64,000 nt of DNA from positions 124,001-188,000 of the forward strand of contig CAZCHE010000002.1 in the NCBI GenBank assembly GCA_964498395.1. Direction: 5' to 3'. The translations under genes and the position numbers were made by a program. Source of the DNA: Parapedobacter sp964498395. GTDB taxonomy: Bacteria > Bacteroidota > Bacteroidia > Sphingobacteriales > Sphingobacteriaceae. Under the pieces are notes generated by a model, which did no database searches, was not told the origin of the DNA, and was given only the letters and a program-made list of their open reading frames with translations. Positions 8,643-17,235 of this stretch are shown one piece after another (position 1 is the stretch's first letter; each line of letters opens with the position of its first letter).

Positions 8643-10397
8643 TTACCGGCTCAATGCTTCCAATATCCGCTTCCCTTCATTGACCAATTCAGCACAAGCA
8701 GCCTCCGGGGCCTTTCTGATATTGAATCGGGCAAGGGCTTCTTCAAGTGCCTGCAATTTCTCGGTATCGGATTCCGCCGTGAATTTTTCTCGCAAGATGC
8801 GAATCTTTTCAGCGTCTTGGACACCTTCTTTAACCCGTTCGAACCGGATAGAACTCCGGCCATCCGGGTAGATCACATACGTGTCCCCTGCCGGCCAGGT
8901 ACGGAAACGTGAGTCGGTCAACGGGTCTTCTGTCCACGAATTATACGACCAATGCAAGTATCCATCGAACCCAGCGGCCATGGCATACCATCCCATAAAG
9001 ACGGCTTCGGAAGGATCGGAAAACGTGAAAATATTGGGGAATTCGTCGGCACAGCATACATAATAAGTACTGATCAATCCATTTTCTTTCCTGAATGCCA
9101 GGTCGGCTTCATCAAACACTTCTCCGTAGGCAACACAGATGTCTTTTAACAGGGGATATTGCCGGTAGCTTTTGTGGTTGTCTGCCAATGCTACACCCAG
9201 TTCCGGTACGACCGCCTCCAGCAAGCTCAACGCTGCTTTCATGTCTTCCGGTGAGCGTTCGTCCATGGCGATGTTGGTGAACCCAAGCCAACCCTTGGTT
9301 TCCAAATGATCACGAAACGACTGTAGGAAAGGTGTCCACAGCTCGGTAAACGCCGGGGTATTTGGCTTTGCGCTGACGTTAATGACTTCGCCGGATGCCT
9401 CATCTTGGTAATGGATTTCGTAATTCCAAGGAAGCAGTGAATAACAATTGATCAGTTTGTTCACGCCTAAATCCAACATAAAGTTAACCCAGCGATCAAA
9501 GATGGTATAATCGTACGCCCATGTTCCATCGGCTTTCTTGGTCCAGGCAATCATGTCTTCATACGGATCGAAGCACTGGTTATTCCAGGGGTCTTTGTTG
9601 ACATTAGCCGTAATGACTTTTTGCCCCGCATCGGCCAGCATCTTCATGGGGGCTTCCATCAGCTTCCAATGCGCTTCCGACCACATCGCTACGTTATGCA
9701 CGCGTGCAACGGCAGCGGGATGCTGCCACATATCCAAATGGAAGGCCCATTCGCTGGCGGCCGGTAGTGTCTGTTGGAGGACTTCGACAGATACGTTCAG
9801 TTTTTTGGTAGCCTCATTCCGTGCGTACAAGCTTAGCGTGCTGGTGTAGGTGCCCGGGACAGCGTCAGTAGGGATATCGATCGTCAGCCATATTGGCAAG
9901 GTGGTCTTGGCTGCCATATCGAAACAGTCGACGTTGTCTAACGCATCGGCCGACAAGGATACGGGGAAGTCCTCTGGCTTGCGGTAGCCGCACCCGGGAG
10001 CGAAAATATCCGTAAGGACATACCGGACGAATCGGGCCTGGCCGATAGCGGCATCCATCGTCGCACCATCCGCGGTTTTGAACGGCGAAAATTCCACTTC
10101 GATTTGATCGACAGGTTGGTCTGACCATAGTACCAACTGAGCGGAAACCGTTTCTCCACGCCAACCACTACCTTGCCATTCGGTGGATGGTTGGAGCTCG
10201 GGTATGGATGATTTAGCATACCGTTTATCGGTGGTTCCGAAGGAATAGTTTAATCCACTGACACTTGACCAGTCGACATAAGTCGTGTCGGGGTCGTCGG
10301 CTTCCGCATAGGTTTCGCATGATTTCGCCGGACGCGAATGGCCGCAAGCCGTAAGCAACGCCGAGGCAGCCAACAGTAGGATATAGTTCATCTTCAT
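8643..10397 (-). CDS. GH123-like glycoside hydrolase lipoprotein (DUF4091)
   Basis: Lipoprotein (lipobox LLTAC, Cys about 18) of 584 residues. It has an N-terminal beta-sandwich and a C-terminal (beta/alpha)-barrel of the DUF4091/GH123 type. Characterised GH123 enzymes remove beta-linked GalNAc by substrate-assisted catalysis with an adjacent Asp-Glu pair. Here AMDERSPED carries Asp379-Glu380 in a matching position. The barrel is rich in Trp and Tyr (GWYAMAAGFDGYLHWSYNSW), as for a sugar-binding cleft. Specificity cannot be read from sequence. Two LacI-type palindromes lie 34-100 bp upstream and match those before the SusC gene at 17236, suggesting inducible and possibly shared control. Confidence 0.8.
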   Translation of the reverse strand: MKMNYILLLAASALLTACGHSRPAKSCETYAEADDPDTTYVDWSSVSGLNYSFGTTDKRYAKSSIPELQPSTEWQGSGWRGETVSAQLVLWSDQPVDQIEVEFSPFKTADGATMDAAIGQARFVRYVLTDIFAPGCGYRKPEDFPVSLSADALDNVDCFDMAAKTTLPIWLTIDIPTDAVPGTYTSTLSLYARNEATKKLNVSVEVLQQTLPAASEWAFHLDMWQHPAAVARVHNVAMWSEAHWKLMEAPMKMLADAGQKVITANVNKDPWNNQCFDPYEDMIAWTKKADGTWAYDYTIFDRWVNFMLDLGVNKLINCYSLLPWNYEIHYQDEASGEVINVSAKPNTPAFTELWTPFLQSFRDHLETKGWLGFTNIAMDERSPEDMKAALSLLEAVVPELGVALADNHKSYRQYPLLKDICVAYGEVFDEADLAFRKENGLISTYYVCCADEFPNIFTFSDPSEAVFMGWYAMAAGFDGYLHWSYNSWTEDPLTDSRFRTWPAGDTYVIYPDGRSSIRFERVKEGVQDAEKIRILREKFTAESDTEKLQALEEALARFNIRKAPEAACAELVNEGKRILEALSR

Positions 10398-10428
10398 CAG
10401 GTCTATTTATTTTGTTTGGACCACTATA

Positions 10429-10444
10429 AGCGCAATCGATTTCA
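10429..10444 (-). promoter_or_regulatory. LacI-type operator, GH123 gene, proximal site
   Basis: On the plus strand the sequence reads AGCGCAATCGATTTCA, an imperfect form of the palindrome CGCAATCGATTGCG. It starts 32 bp upstream of the GH123-like start codon, where a repressor would block transcription. A stronger copy lies 55 bp further upstream. Confidence 0.55.
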
Positions 10445-10482
10445 ATACTACACAATGAGAATTGGTTTTGCAACATTATTGG

Positions 10483-10500
10483 TTACGCAATCGATTGTCT
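10483..10500 (-). promoter_or_regulatory. LacI-type operator, GH123 gene, distal site
   Basis: TTACGCAATCGATTGTCT contains the 12 bp core CGCAATCGATTG (10486-10497), identical to the core at 16950-16961 before the SusC gene. LacI-family regulators bind palindromes with a central CG of this kind. Confidence 0.6.
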
Positions 10501-10566
10501 TTAATATGTGATGTAGAGGCAAAAGGCTACATTAAATGCATCTCTTGTAGGGCTGCTGCTGTTTGC

Positions 10567-12045
10567 CTATAAATCACTGATCGTTATCGGTATCTCCCTG
10601 ATCAATCGCCCGGCAGGCACCACCGCCATACCCGCTGCTGCTAATCGGTCACCAGCAGCCCCATGTACATAGCATGCCAATACTGCTGCTTGCTGCGGTG
10701 GATACCCCTGTGCTAGGAAAGCCGTTAACATACCTGTCAACACATCGCCCATACCGCCGCTAGCCATGGCTGGGTTGCCCGTAGGATTGATCAAAACCTT
10801 GCCTTCAGGTAATACGATAAACGTATATTGATTTTTCAGCACAATGGTCAGCTCGTATGCCGCGGCCTGCTGTCGAGCGGTTTGCACGCGGCCCCACCAG
10901 TCGTTATGATCGCCAAACAGGCGGTCAAACTCTTTCATATGTGGTGTCAGGATACTTTGACTGGGTAATTTTTCGAGGTATGCCGGTTGGTTTGCCAGAA
11001 ACGTGATGGCGTCGGCATCGAATACAACAGGCGTTGTCGCCTTTTGCAATACCAAAGGGATCAGGTCGTTCTCCACCCCGAGGCCAGGGCCAATACCTAC
11101 TGCTTCAACCTGCTCCAATCGGTCTGCTAAATCCCGATGGGTGCAATACATCACCTCGGGAAAGCTGGTGTTTAACGCGAGGAGCCCCTCTGCTTCGATA
11201 CATGCCGTGGTCAGGCCCGCTCCGGTGTAAACGCTGGCGCCATTGCATAGTAATGCTGCTCCCATGGTGTTTTGGCTACCGGCCACGAGCAGTGCATGGC
11301 CATACGTGCCTTTGTGGCTAAACCGTTTCCGCTTCCGGTAAATCTGCCGAATGTCATCAGCGGTGATTAGGTGGAAATCACTCGGCAAGTTCTCGATGAA
11401 TGTTTCGTCCAAACCGATGTCGACCACTTGGAAACGGTCTATGGATTTGGCAGACTCGGGAAAGAAAAAACTGAGCTTAGGGCGTTGGAATGAAATGACG
11501 TGGCTGGCGTATATGGTTTCTTCTTGTTCGGGAATCCGTCCGTCAGCCCGCAGTCCAGTGGGTATGTCTACCGCAACGATCGGCTGTTGCCCTTGGTTGA
11601 TATGGCGGACCAGCTGCAGCAAGTCACCTTCCAATGGTTTATTCAAACCCGAGCCCAGCAAGGCGTCGATCACTACGTGCTGGGAAATATCGGGCAATTC
11701 ATCGGTGGGGAAAAATTCGGTGATGGGAACAGGGGTATTGTGCAACCGGGCCAGGTTTGCTGAAAAGTCAGCGCTTTCGTTGCCGGAAAAACGAGCAATC
11801 CATACCGTTATCGCATCATAGTGGTATTCTTGGAGCAGGCGAGCGATAGCCAACCCATCTCCGCCATTGTTGCCGGTTCCACAACAGACCAATATACCCG
11901 TATTCTTATCGGGATATAGGGGCATGAAAACGGATACAAAAGCCTGTGACGCCCGCTCCATCAAATCTATGGAAGCGAGGGGTTCCATTTCGATGCTGTG
12001 TTTGTCAGCTTCTCGCATTTGGCTGGCTGTGATGATGTTTTTCAT
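10567..12045 (-). CDS. nnr: Bifunctional NAD(P)H-hydrate epimerase / ADP-dependent NAD(P)H-hydrate dehydratase
   Basis: Repairs damaged (hydrated) NADH and NADPH. The N-terminal half is the YjeF_N epimerase domain (CGTGNNGGDGLAIA, VVIDALLGSG). The C-terminal half is the ribokinase-like dehydratase (KGTYGHALLVAGS, GIGPGLG, NPTGNPAMASGGMGDVLTG). Both halves keep their conserved loops, and 492 residues is normal for the fused bacterial form. It is a single gene, divergent from the MIP18-like gene at 12243. Confidence 0.96.
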   Translation of the reverse strand: MKNIITASQMREADKHSIEMEPLASIDLMERASQAFVSVFMPLYPDKNTGILVCCGTGNNGGDGLAIARLLQEYHYDAITVWIARFSGNESADFSANLARLHNTPVPITEFFPTDELPDISQHVVIDALLGSGLNKPLEGDLLQLVRHINQGQQPIVAVDIPTGLRADGRIPEQEETIYASHVISFQRPKLSFFFPESAKSIDRFQVVDIGLDETFIENLPSDFHLITADDIRQIYRKRKRFSHKGTYGHALLVAGSQNTMGAALLCNGASVYTGAGLTTACIEAEGLLALNTSFPEVMYCTHRDLADRLEQVEAVGIGPGLGVENDLIPLVLQKATTPVVFDADAITFLANQPAYLEKLPSQSILTPHMKEFDRLFGDHNDWWGRVQTARQQAAAYELTIVLKNQYTFIVLPEGKVLINPTGNPAMASGGMGDVLTGMLTAFLAQGYPPQQAAVLACYVHGAAGDRLAAAGMAVVPAGRLIREIPITISDL

Positions 12046-12204
12046 TACGGTAGTCCTAACGTGGTTTCTGCTTGACCTGCTGTTTAATTACTGGCGTATA
12101 GTTGACTAACTGTCGGTTGCCCGGTTCGCTAGTTAAAGATATAACTTCGTATTGACAATACCAAGATAGGAATGATAGGATTAACGGGTGTGCCGGAAAT
12201 TCCG

Positions 12205-12212
12205 TACATTTG
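12205..12212 (+). promoter_or_regulatory. -7 promoter box (TACATTTG)
   Basis: Perfect match to the Bacteroidota -7 element TAnnTTTG, 30 bp before the ATG at 12243. It also argues against the TTG at 12210 as a start codon, because that codon would lie inside the promoter. Confidence 0.6.
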
Positions 12213-12242
12213 TCTTATTCAAGCTTTAAAAAGGGAATCCGG

Positions 12243-12563
12243 ATGATTGTACTAGATCCATTGAATCTTGCTCCTGCCATTAAGGAGGTGTTGGAAACCG
12301 TTTTTGACCCGGAGATACCGGTGAATATTTGTGAGTTGGGCCTGGTTTATGAAATCATTACCAAAGATGATGGCATAGCCAAGGTGGTCATGACACTCAC
12401 CGCACCGGGATGCCCCGTGGCTGGTGATATCATCGATGAGGTACAACGTAAAGTAGCCGGTGTAGAAGGGGTAAAACAAGCCTTGGTGGAATTGACATTT
12501 GATCCGCCTTGGGAGAGAAGCATGATGAGCGATGTGGCTCGGCTTGAACTCGGCTTTATGTAA
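12243..12563 (+). CDS. MIP18/SufT-type Fe-S cluster assembly protein (DUF59)
   Basis: About 106 residues of the MIP18/DUF59 family, whose members (SufT, PaaD-like, N-terminus of Mrp) help to mature Fe-S proteins. The conserved pattern is present: TVFDPEIPVNICELGLVY near the N-terminus, LTAPGCPVAG with the conserved Cys, and a C-terminal FDPPW. The ATG at 12243 fits the promoter box just upstream. No other suf gene is adjacent, so the role rests on family membership. Confidence 0.88.
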   Translation: MIVLDPLNLAPAIKEVLETVFDPEIPVNICELGLVYEIITKDDGIAKVVMTLTAPGCPVAGDIIDEVQRKVAGVEGVKQALVELTFDPPWERSMMSDVARLELGFM

Positions 12564-12571
12564 AGATGCCC

Positions 12572-13174
12572 CTATTCCGCAAACGTACGCACGATCGTCG
12601 ATCGGTATCGCTGATCCTTCTCTTGGAATTCAATACTTCTCCGATAGGTGTCAAAAGTAAAGAAGATTTCACCTGGTGTATTGGACGCTTCATCAAAGAA
12701 TAGCTTAAAGCTACTCGTTGCGGGTTTGTCGTGGTTAACGGCTGTTTTATTGGACGAAAAGGTCAGTGGCTGGATGGGGGATGACGTCATTTTTTCGATA
12801 TCATTAACCTGCCACAATTCGGCCAACGCTGAAATGAACCGATCACTTTCTGCTCCTGATGACTTAAATGTTATCCATCCCTTGTTAAACCCGATTTCCT
12901 CATTGGCAGATCCATCCGCATTGATTCCGGCTGGGATGTCTTTGCTAACTTCAATCACAAGACCGACCGTATCGCTGTGGTATAGCCCCCGTGCAGCATA
13001 AGAAATGGTGGTATCCCCTTCGGTGCGATCCATGAGTTTGAGGAATATAGATGAAGGATTCTCCACGTTATTAGTGATGGGGAATAGCGTTGTTTCGGTC
13101 GAATCCCCGCTGCCTGCCCTATTGCAGGAAGAAAGGAAGATGGCGGACAGAAAGAGGACGATGTAGCGGTTCAT
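12572..13174 (-). CDS. Hypothetical lipoprotein
   Basis: 200 residues with a clear lipoprotein signal (hydrophobic LFLSAIFLSSC, Cys about 17). The mature part is a mixed alpha/beta sequence without a motif I recognise. It ends 8 bp from the end of the convergent MIP18-like gene. It is followed on its own strand by nothing operon-like. The function is unknown. Confidence 0.7.
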   Translation of the reverse strand: MNRYIVLFLSAIFLSSCNRAGSGDSTETTLFPITNNVENPSSIFLKLMDRTEGDTTISYAARGLYHSDTVGLVIEVSKDIPAGINADGSANEEIGFNKGWITFKSSGAESDRFISALAELWQVNDIEKMTSSPIQPLTFSSNKTAVNHDKPATSSFKLFFDEASNTPGEIFFTFDTYRRSIEFQEKDQRYRSTIVRTFAE

Positions 13175-13297
13175 TTTTTGCTCCTTTTTTATCTAGTGGA
13201 TGCCTTGAGAAAGGCTTTTCCACAAAGTTCGTTAAAAAAAAGCAATAATTGCAACGGTTTTGGGTGATATTCAACCTGTTCGTGAAATCGCCCTTCA

Positions 13298-14542
13298 CTA
13301 GGGATGCTGCTGCTTACCTTCCAGGTCGCTTAGCGTTTTCACGGGTTTTTGCGGTACTTGGTCTTTGCCGAAAAATGCTGCCCAGATCTTCCGGGATTCT
13401 TTAGTGAGCAACGGCGCCACAATGGATAGGATCAGCACATATACGACGACAAATGACTGGATAACCGGCAGCAGCTTGCCCGCTTTTCCGATATTGGCCA
13501 TGATAATGGAAAATTCACCCCGCGCGGCCAACGTAAACCCGATGTCAAAGGAGGTTTTCTTTTTCAACCCGGAGAAACGGGCCGCGAAATAGCCTGACCC
13601 CACGTTGCACAATACGGTTACCACTGCAGCAATAGACGCCCAAAGAACTGCACCGCCTAATGACAGGGGGTCGATAGACAAACCGAAACTAAAGAAAAAC
13701 ATGGCACCAAAAAAGTCCTTAAAGGGTAATACAAGTTGTTCGATACGTTTGATATACTGCGAATCGGCCAATACCAACCCGGCCATAAGTGCGCCGATGG
13801 CCTCGGCCACATGAATGGTTTCGGAAAAACCTGCAACAATAAAAAGGAGGGCAAATATAACAAGGACGAATAATTCGGAAGATTTATCTTGGAGTACTTT
13901 GTCTATGGCCGGAACGAGTTTCCGGCCTAAGATGAGGAAGGTCAGGATGAACCCTAATGCGAGCAACGAAGTGCCCGCTACCGTCCAAAACGAGCTGCTG
14001 CCCGTCAGTATCAATCCTGATAAGAATGAGATGTGCATGGCGATAAACAAGTCGTCAAACATGATCATCCCCATGATGACTTCCGTTTCTGGGTTAGCCG
14101 TGCGCTTCAGGTCGGTAAGCACTTTGGCAACGATCGCCGTGGAGGAGCTCGTCATAATGCCGCACAGCACCATGGTTTCCTTAAAAGGTAATCCCATTAA
14201 CCAACCGATTAAGAGCCCCGAACAGAAGTTTAGCACCACATAGAATGTGCCGCCAGTGAGGATGGATTTGCCTGATTTGACCAATCTACCCACCGAAAAT
14301 TCTAACCCTAGGTAGAACAGCAGGAACAAGACCCCTAACCGCCCCATGAAATCGATAAACGGCTTGCTTTCGGTAAATGTGAGGTCCACATTGCCGATTT
14401 GCGGGGCATGCTGACCCAATACCATCCCAATCAAGATAAAGAAGGGGATTACCGAAAAACGGAGCTTATTGGATATCAATCCAACAAGTGCCACGAGTCC
14501 GACGGCAATACCTACTTCTAATATCAGGGTGTGTGATAGCAT
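13298..14542 (-). CDS. Monovalent cation:proton antiporter, CPA2 family (KhtU-like)
   Basis: 414 residues with about 12 hydrophobic segments of the Na+/H+ exchanger (CPA2/Kef) fold. Motifs include GRLGVLFLLFYLGLEF, a Ser/Thr-rich SSSTAIVAKVL, MFDDLFIA in a position typical of the ion-binding acidic pair, and LAARGEFSII near the C-terminus. It lacks its own TrkA-N domain. The gene at 14576-15052 encodes a separate TrkA-C-type subunit, the arrangement of B. subtilis KhtT/KhtU, a K+/H+ antiporter. A K+ substrate is inferred from this pairing. Confidence 0.88.
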   Translation of the reverse strand: MLSHTLILEVGIAVGLVALVGLISNKLRFSVIPFFILIGMVLGQHAPQIGNVDLTFTESKPFIDFMGRLGVLFLLFYLGLEFSVGRLVKSGKSILTGGTFYVVLNFCSGLLIGWLMGLPFKETMVLCGIMTSSSTAIVAKVLTDLKRTANPETEVIMGMIMFDDLFIAMHISFLSGLILTGSSSFWTVAGTSLLALGFILTFLILGRKLVPAIDKVLQDKSSELFVLVIFALLFIVAGFSETIHVAEAIGALMAGLVLADSQYIKRIEQLVLPFKDFFGAMFFFSFGLSIDPLSLGGAVLWASIAAVVTVLCNVGSGYFAARFSGLKKKTSFDIGFTLAARGEFSIIMANIGKAGKLLPVIQSFVVVYVLILSIVAPLLTKESRKIWAAFFGKDQVPQKPVKTLSDLEGKQQHP

Positions 14543-14575
14543 ATTGTTGCGCTTACGATTTGATGGGTTTCTGTT

Positions 14576-15052
14576 TTATAGTATTTCTTTCAGCAACTTG
14601 ATGTGACTCCGTTTGCCTGCGACGACCAAAGTAGTTTCGGCCGTGATGACATAATCCGGGCCGGGGTTGATGATGCTGTCTCCCCCTTTGATGGCGGCGA
14701 TGATGGAGGCGCCTGTGCGTTGGCGGACTTCCAGTTCGCCGATGGATTTGCCAATGCTGGAGGCATGGCCATCGACTTTGTACCATTCGATGATGAGGTC
14801 ATCCAGCGCCACTTCGATCGTCTCGAGGGCTTTGGGTTTGTATGATAACCCGCCGATGATTCCAGCTACCTGCCGTGATTCTTCATCAGATAAGGTCATC
14901 ACACATTTGGATTCACTTTCCTCTTGGTCATAACGGTAGAGTTCACGCCGACCGTCGTCATGGATCACCACTACCATGTTATCTCCGGCCTCGGTCTCGA
15001 TTTGGTACTTTTTGCCGATACCAATCAGGTCTGATTCTCTTACAATTGACAT
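14576..15052 (-). CDS. Antiporter regulatory subunit with TrkA-C domain (KhtT-like)
   Basis: 158 residues. The N-terminal part (GIGKKYQIETEAGDNMVVV) matches KhtT-like proteins. The C-terminal half is a RCK_C/TrkA-C domain (GKSIGELEVRQRTGASIIAA, GDSIINPGPDYVI, DTLVV-like end). KhtT gates its membrane partner in response to ligand and pH. It lies 33 bp upstream of the antiporter gene on the same strand, so the two form an operon. Confidence 0.88.
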   Translation of the reverse strand: MSIVRESDLIGIGKKYQIETEAGDNMVVVIHDDGRRELYRYDQEESESKCVMTLSDEESRQVAGIIGGLSYKPKALETIEVALDDLIIEWYKVDGHASSIGKSIGELEVRQRTGASIIAAIKGGDSIINPGPDYVITAETTLVVAGKRSHIKLLKEIL

Positions 15053-15081
15053 AGTTGTCTCTCCCTAAATTTAAAGTCATG

Positions 15082-15089
15082 CAAAGGTA
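15082..15089 (-). promoter_or_regulatory. -7 promoter box for the antiporter operon
   Basis: CAAAGGTA on the plus strand reads TACCTTTG on the minus strand, a perfect TAnnTTTG box. It gives a leader of roughly 25-30 nt before the KhtT-like gene. Confidence 0.6.
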
Positions 15090-15269
15090 CGACTTTATCT
15101 TGAACCAAACATACACCAGAAACCTAACCGACGTTTTCCGGGGTGGATTGAGCAGCGATCCTGTGGTTAGCGGCAGGGCTAACACCCTAGGAGGATAGCA
15201 AAAAAATTACAAGTGATAACAGGTAAACGAATAGTTCCATTGGTTATATTAGCACAAAAATTTGAAACA

Positions 15270-15872
15270 ATGATGAGATCAACTGTTGCTTTATCTGCAT
15301 TGGCTGTTGCCGTGATTTGCATGTTTTATGCGTTTACACCATCTGTAGCGGAGGTGTTTAAAGTAGACGCTGCTAAATCCAAGATTGCGTGGGTGGGCCA
15401 AAATGTGGCCGGGGGGAAACATACCGGCGAGATCGCCATCAGTAAAGGCAACCTGACATTGGACGGTGACAAGCTTGTCAACGGGGATTTTGTCGTTGAC
15501 ATCGCCAGTATCAGCGTTACGGATCTGTCGGGCGACCGGGCGACACGTTTGGCTGACCACCTGAGGAGCGAAGACTTCTTTGATGCGCCGAAATTCCCTG
15601 AGGCTAAATTCAAGATTACCAAAGTTTCCGGAACGGGAAGTAACATCTCCATCACCGGAGACCTGACCATCAAGGAGATCACCAAGTCGGTCACGTTTCC
15701 CGCTGTGCTGCACAAATCGGGCGATACCGTGCACGCGACCGCTAAAGGGGTCAAAATAGACCGCACCCAATTCGACGTTAAATACCGTTCAGGAAATTTC
15801 TTTAGCGGATTAGGCGATCGTGCGATTTCTGACGAATTTCAGTTGGATATCGAGCTTTTCGCAGCGAAATAG
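15270..15872 (+). CDS. YceI-family periplasmic lipid-binding protein
   Basis: About 200 residues with a signal peptide (LSALAVAVICMFYAF, cleavage near SVAEV) and a YceI-type lipocalin-like beta-barrel. Conserved features are DAAKSKIAWVGQNVAGGKHTG, the FFDAPKFPEAKFKIT block, and the C-terminal DRTQFDVKYRSGNFF. Members bind isoprenoid or other lipids; no enzymatic site is expected. An upstream GTG at 15213 is possible, but the ATG at 15270 gives the normal signal peptide. It is followed by a strong terminator. Confidence 0.93.
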   Translation: MMRSTVALSALAVAVICMFYAFTPSVAEVFKVDAAKSKIAWVGQNVAGGKHTGEIAISKGNLTLDGDKLVNGDFVVDIASISVTDLSGDRATRLADHLRSEDFFDAPKFPEAKFKITKVSGTGSNISITGDLTIKEITKSVTFPAVLHKSGDTVHATAKGVKIDRTQFDVKYRSGNFFSGLGDRAISDEFQLDIELFAAK

Positions 15873-15891
15873 AGTTATCCGTATTTTTGTG

Positions 15892-15921
15892 CCTCACAGT
15901 TTTACACTGTGAGGTTTTTTT
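15892..15921 (+). terminator. Rho-independent terminator after the YceI gene
   Basis: A perfect 9 bp stem CCTCACAGT / ACTGTGAGG with loop TTTAC is followed by seven T. It starts 20 bp after the YceI stop. Confidence 0.92.
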
Positions 15922-15978
15922 GTTTTGGATCAGGGAAAGGTTTCGGTACATTAGCCCGTCACCAAGTTTATAAGAGCA

Positions 15979-16260
15979 ATGACAGAATCGACTATTACCA
16001 TCATTGGATGGCTTGGATTTATTTTCTGTACGGTAGCCTACCTACTCCTCAATCTAAAAGTGCTTCGATTTGACCACCCCATTTATCAATTGCTGAACGT
16101 GATCGGTGGAGTGGGTTTGGTCATTAGCGCATTGTATTTTGATGATGCCCCAAATCTTGCGGCCAATGGGGTATGGGTACTGATCGCGCTGTTTGGTGTG
16201 GCCCGCTATTCGAAGGCATTGTTCAAATCACGTAGCAGGGATCGCATTACGAATGCCTAA
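15979..16260 (+). CDS. Small membrane protein, CBU_0592 family
   Basis: 93 residues with three hydrophobic segments (ITIIGWLGFIFCTVAYLLL; LLNVIGGVGLVISALYF; GVWVLIALFGVARY). The pattern matches the CBU_0592-type family of small membrane proteins, whose function is unknown. A near-consensus -7 box, TACATTAG, lies at 15947-15954. Its last 33 bp overlap the end of the convergent TetR gene. Confidence 0.75.
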   Translation: MTESTITIIGWLGFIFCTVAYLLLNLKVLRFDHPIYQLLNVIGGVGLVISALYFDDAPNLAANGVWVLIALFGVARYSKALFKSRSRDRITNA

Positions 16261-16842
16261 CAAGCGATATGCCTCTGCTTTGTAATCCGTGATTTTTTCG
16301 TCAAACGCTTTGGCATTTGCCGACACGCTTAGGTAGAAATAGGCTCCATCGACTAAGGCAAAAATCAGATCGGCGGTGAGGCGGGGATTGGCTACATTAA
16401 TCAACCGGGCATCGTTGCAGCGCTGGATGAGCCCAGCAAGCCGTACCCGTAACGAATCGGTGAGGTTCTGATACATTTCTTTCACCTTTTTCTCCCGGAA
16501 GGTGAGCGCATAACAACTGTAAAATAGCCCATCGTCAAATAATTTATTCCATTTTCTGGAAAAAAGGTCATCGATGACCGCAACCAACGTGTCCACCGAA
16601 GGAGGGTTTGTGCGCTTTTCCTCTCGGTAAATGGTCAGGTATTTTTCCAGTGTATAATCGATTAACGCATAGGTCAATTCCTCCTTTGTTTTAAAATAGT
16701 GGATGATCAGGCTGGGGTTGATTTCCATCATCGCCGCAATCTTGGCAATGGATGTGTTTTCCAATCCTTCTTTCTTAGCAACCTTGTAAAATACCTTGAC
16801 GATTTCCAGTTGCCGGATTTCCTTTAAGCTTTTCCTTCCCAT
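16228..16842 (-). CDS. TetR-family transcriptional regulator
   Basis: 204 residues. The N-terminal helix-turn-helix is typical (TSIAKIAAMMEINPSLIIHYFKTKEEL). The C-terminal ligand domain is unrelated to any class I can name. It is divergent from the SusC gene at 17236 across a 393 bp region holding two ATGTTCA-type repeats, one in front of each gene. These are candidate sites for auto-regulation and for control of the SusC locus. The ligand is unknown. Confidence 0.9.
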   Translation of the reverse strand: MGRKSLKEIRQLEIVKVFYKVAKKEGLENTSIAKIAAMMEINPSLIIHYFKTKEELTYALIDYTLEKYLTIYREEKRTNPPSVDTLVAVIDDLFSRKWNKLFDDGLFYSCYALTFREKKVKEMYQNLTDSLRVRLAGLIQRCNDARLINVANPRLTADLIFALVDGAYFYLSVSANAKAFDEKITDYKAEAYRLLGIRNAIPAT

Positions 16843-16914
16843 AAGGCAGTAGTAATAACTGACGCGAAAATATGAAATTTCAGATTATTAAGCTTTTATT
16901 TTTTTATTAATTGT

Positions 16915-16933
16915 ATGTTCATTCAATATATAT
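16915..16933 (+). repeat. ATGTTCA-type repeat, tetR side
   Basis: ATGTTCATTCAATATATAT resembles the copy at 17195-17212 (shared ATGTTCA, then AT-rich tail with ATATATA). It lies about 70-90 bp upstream of the TetR start codon. Candidate TetR operator. Confidence 0.4.
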
Positions 16934-16949
16934 TTAAGCTTTGAAATTG

Positions 16950-16961
16950 CGCAATCGATTG
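16950..16961 (+). promoter_or_regulatory. LacI-type operator before susC, site 1
   Basis: CGCAATCGATTG in the context TTGCGCAATCGATTGATT. The 12 bp core is identical to that at 10486-10497 before the GH123-like gene. No LacI gene is in the window. Confidence 0.6.
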
Positions 16962-16973
16962 ATTGAGCTAATA

Positions 16974-16985
16974 CAAACGGTTGCG
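16974..16985 (-). promoter_or_regulatory. LacI-type operator before susC, site 2
   Basis: Read on the minus strand this is CGCAACCGTTTG within TTACGCAACCGTTTGT. It differs at two positions from TTACGCAATCGATTGT at 10483-10498. Its centre is 24 bp from that of site 1. Confidence 0.55.
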
Positions 16986-17174
16986 TAATTTTTTAGTTTG
17001 TGGATTAAATCAAAAGCATTTAATATTGTAAATAACTAATCAATAGTGTTTTGGACAAAGTCCGAATGGGAATCGCGAACAGGTCTGACAGTGGGTAGGG
17101 TATGATTTGTCGATAACATAAATCAATTAATGAATAGATAACATTGCCATTAACTCAAATTCACGGTACAGTTT

Positions 17175-17182
17175 TATCTTTG
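17175..17182 (+). promoter_or_regulatory. -7 promoter box of the SusCD locus
   Basis: TATCTTTG is a perfect TAnnTTTG box 53 bp before the SusC ATG. The second ATGTTCA repeat begins 12 bp downstream of it, at or just after the expected transcription start. Confidence 0.65.
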
Positions 17183-17194
17183 TTTATTGACTAA

Positions 17195-17212
17195 ATGTTC
17201 AATTAATATATA
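17195..17212 (+). repeat. ATGTTCA-type repeat, susC side
   Basis: ATGTTCAATTAATATATA pairs with the copy at 16915-16933. Its place over the predicted start of the SusC transcript fits a repressor site. Confidence 0.4.
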
Positions 17213-17235
17213 AATAATACCTAAAAAAGTTAATT

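Larger units (their letters stand above)
16843..17235. other. Divergent control region between tetR and susC
   Basis: 393 bp without a gene, AT-rich. It holds two LacI-type palindromes (16950-16961 and 16974-16985), two ATGTTCA direct repeats (16915-16933 and 17195-17212), and a perfect -7 box for susC (17175-17182). The density of sites suggests control by at least two regulators. Confidence 0.7.

Noticed and set aside
13202..13219. Hairpin GCCTTGAGAAAGGC followed by TTTT
   Set aside because: The T run is on the plus strand while the genes on both sides are on the minus strand, and the stem has only 5 pairs. Not called a terminator.
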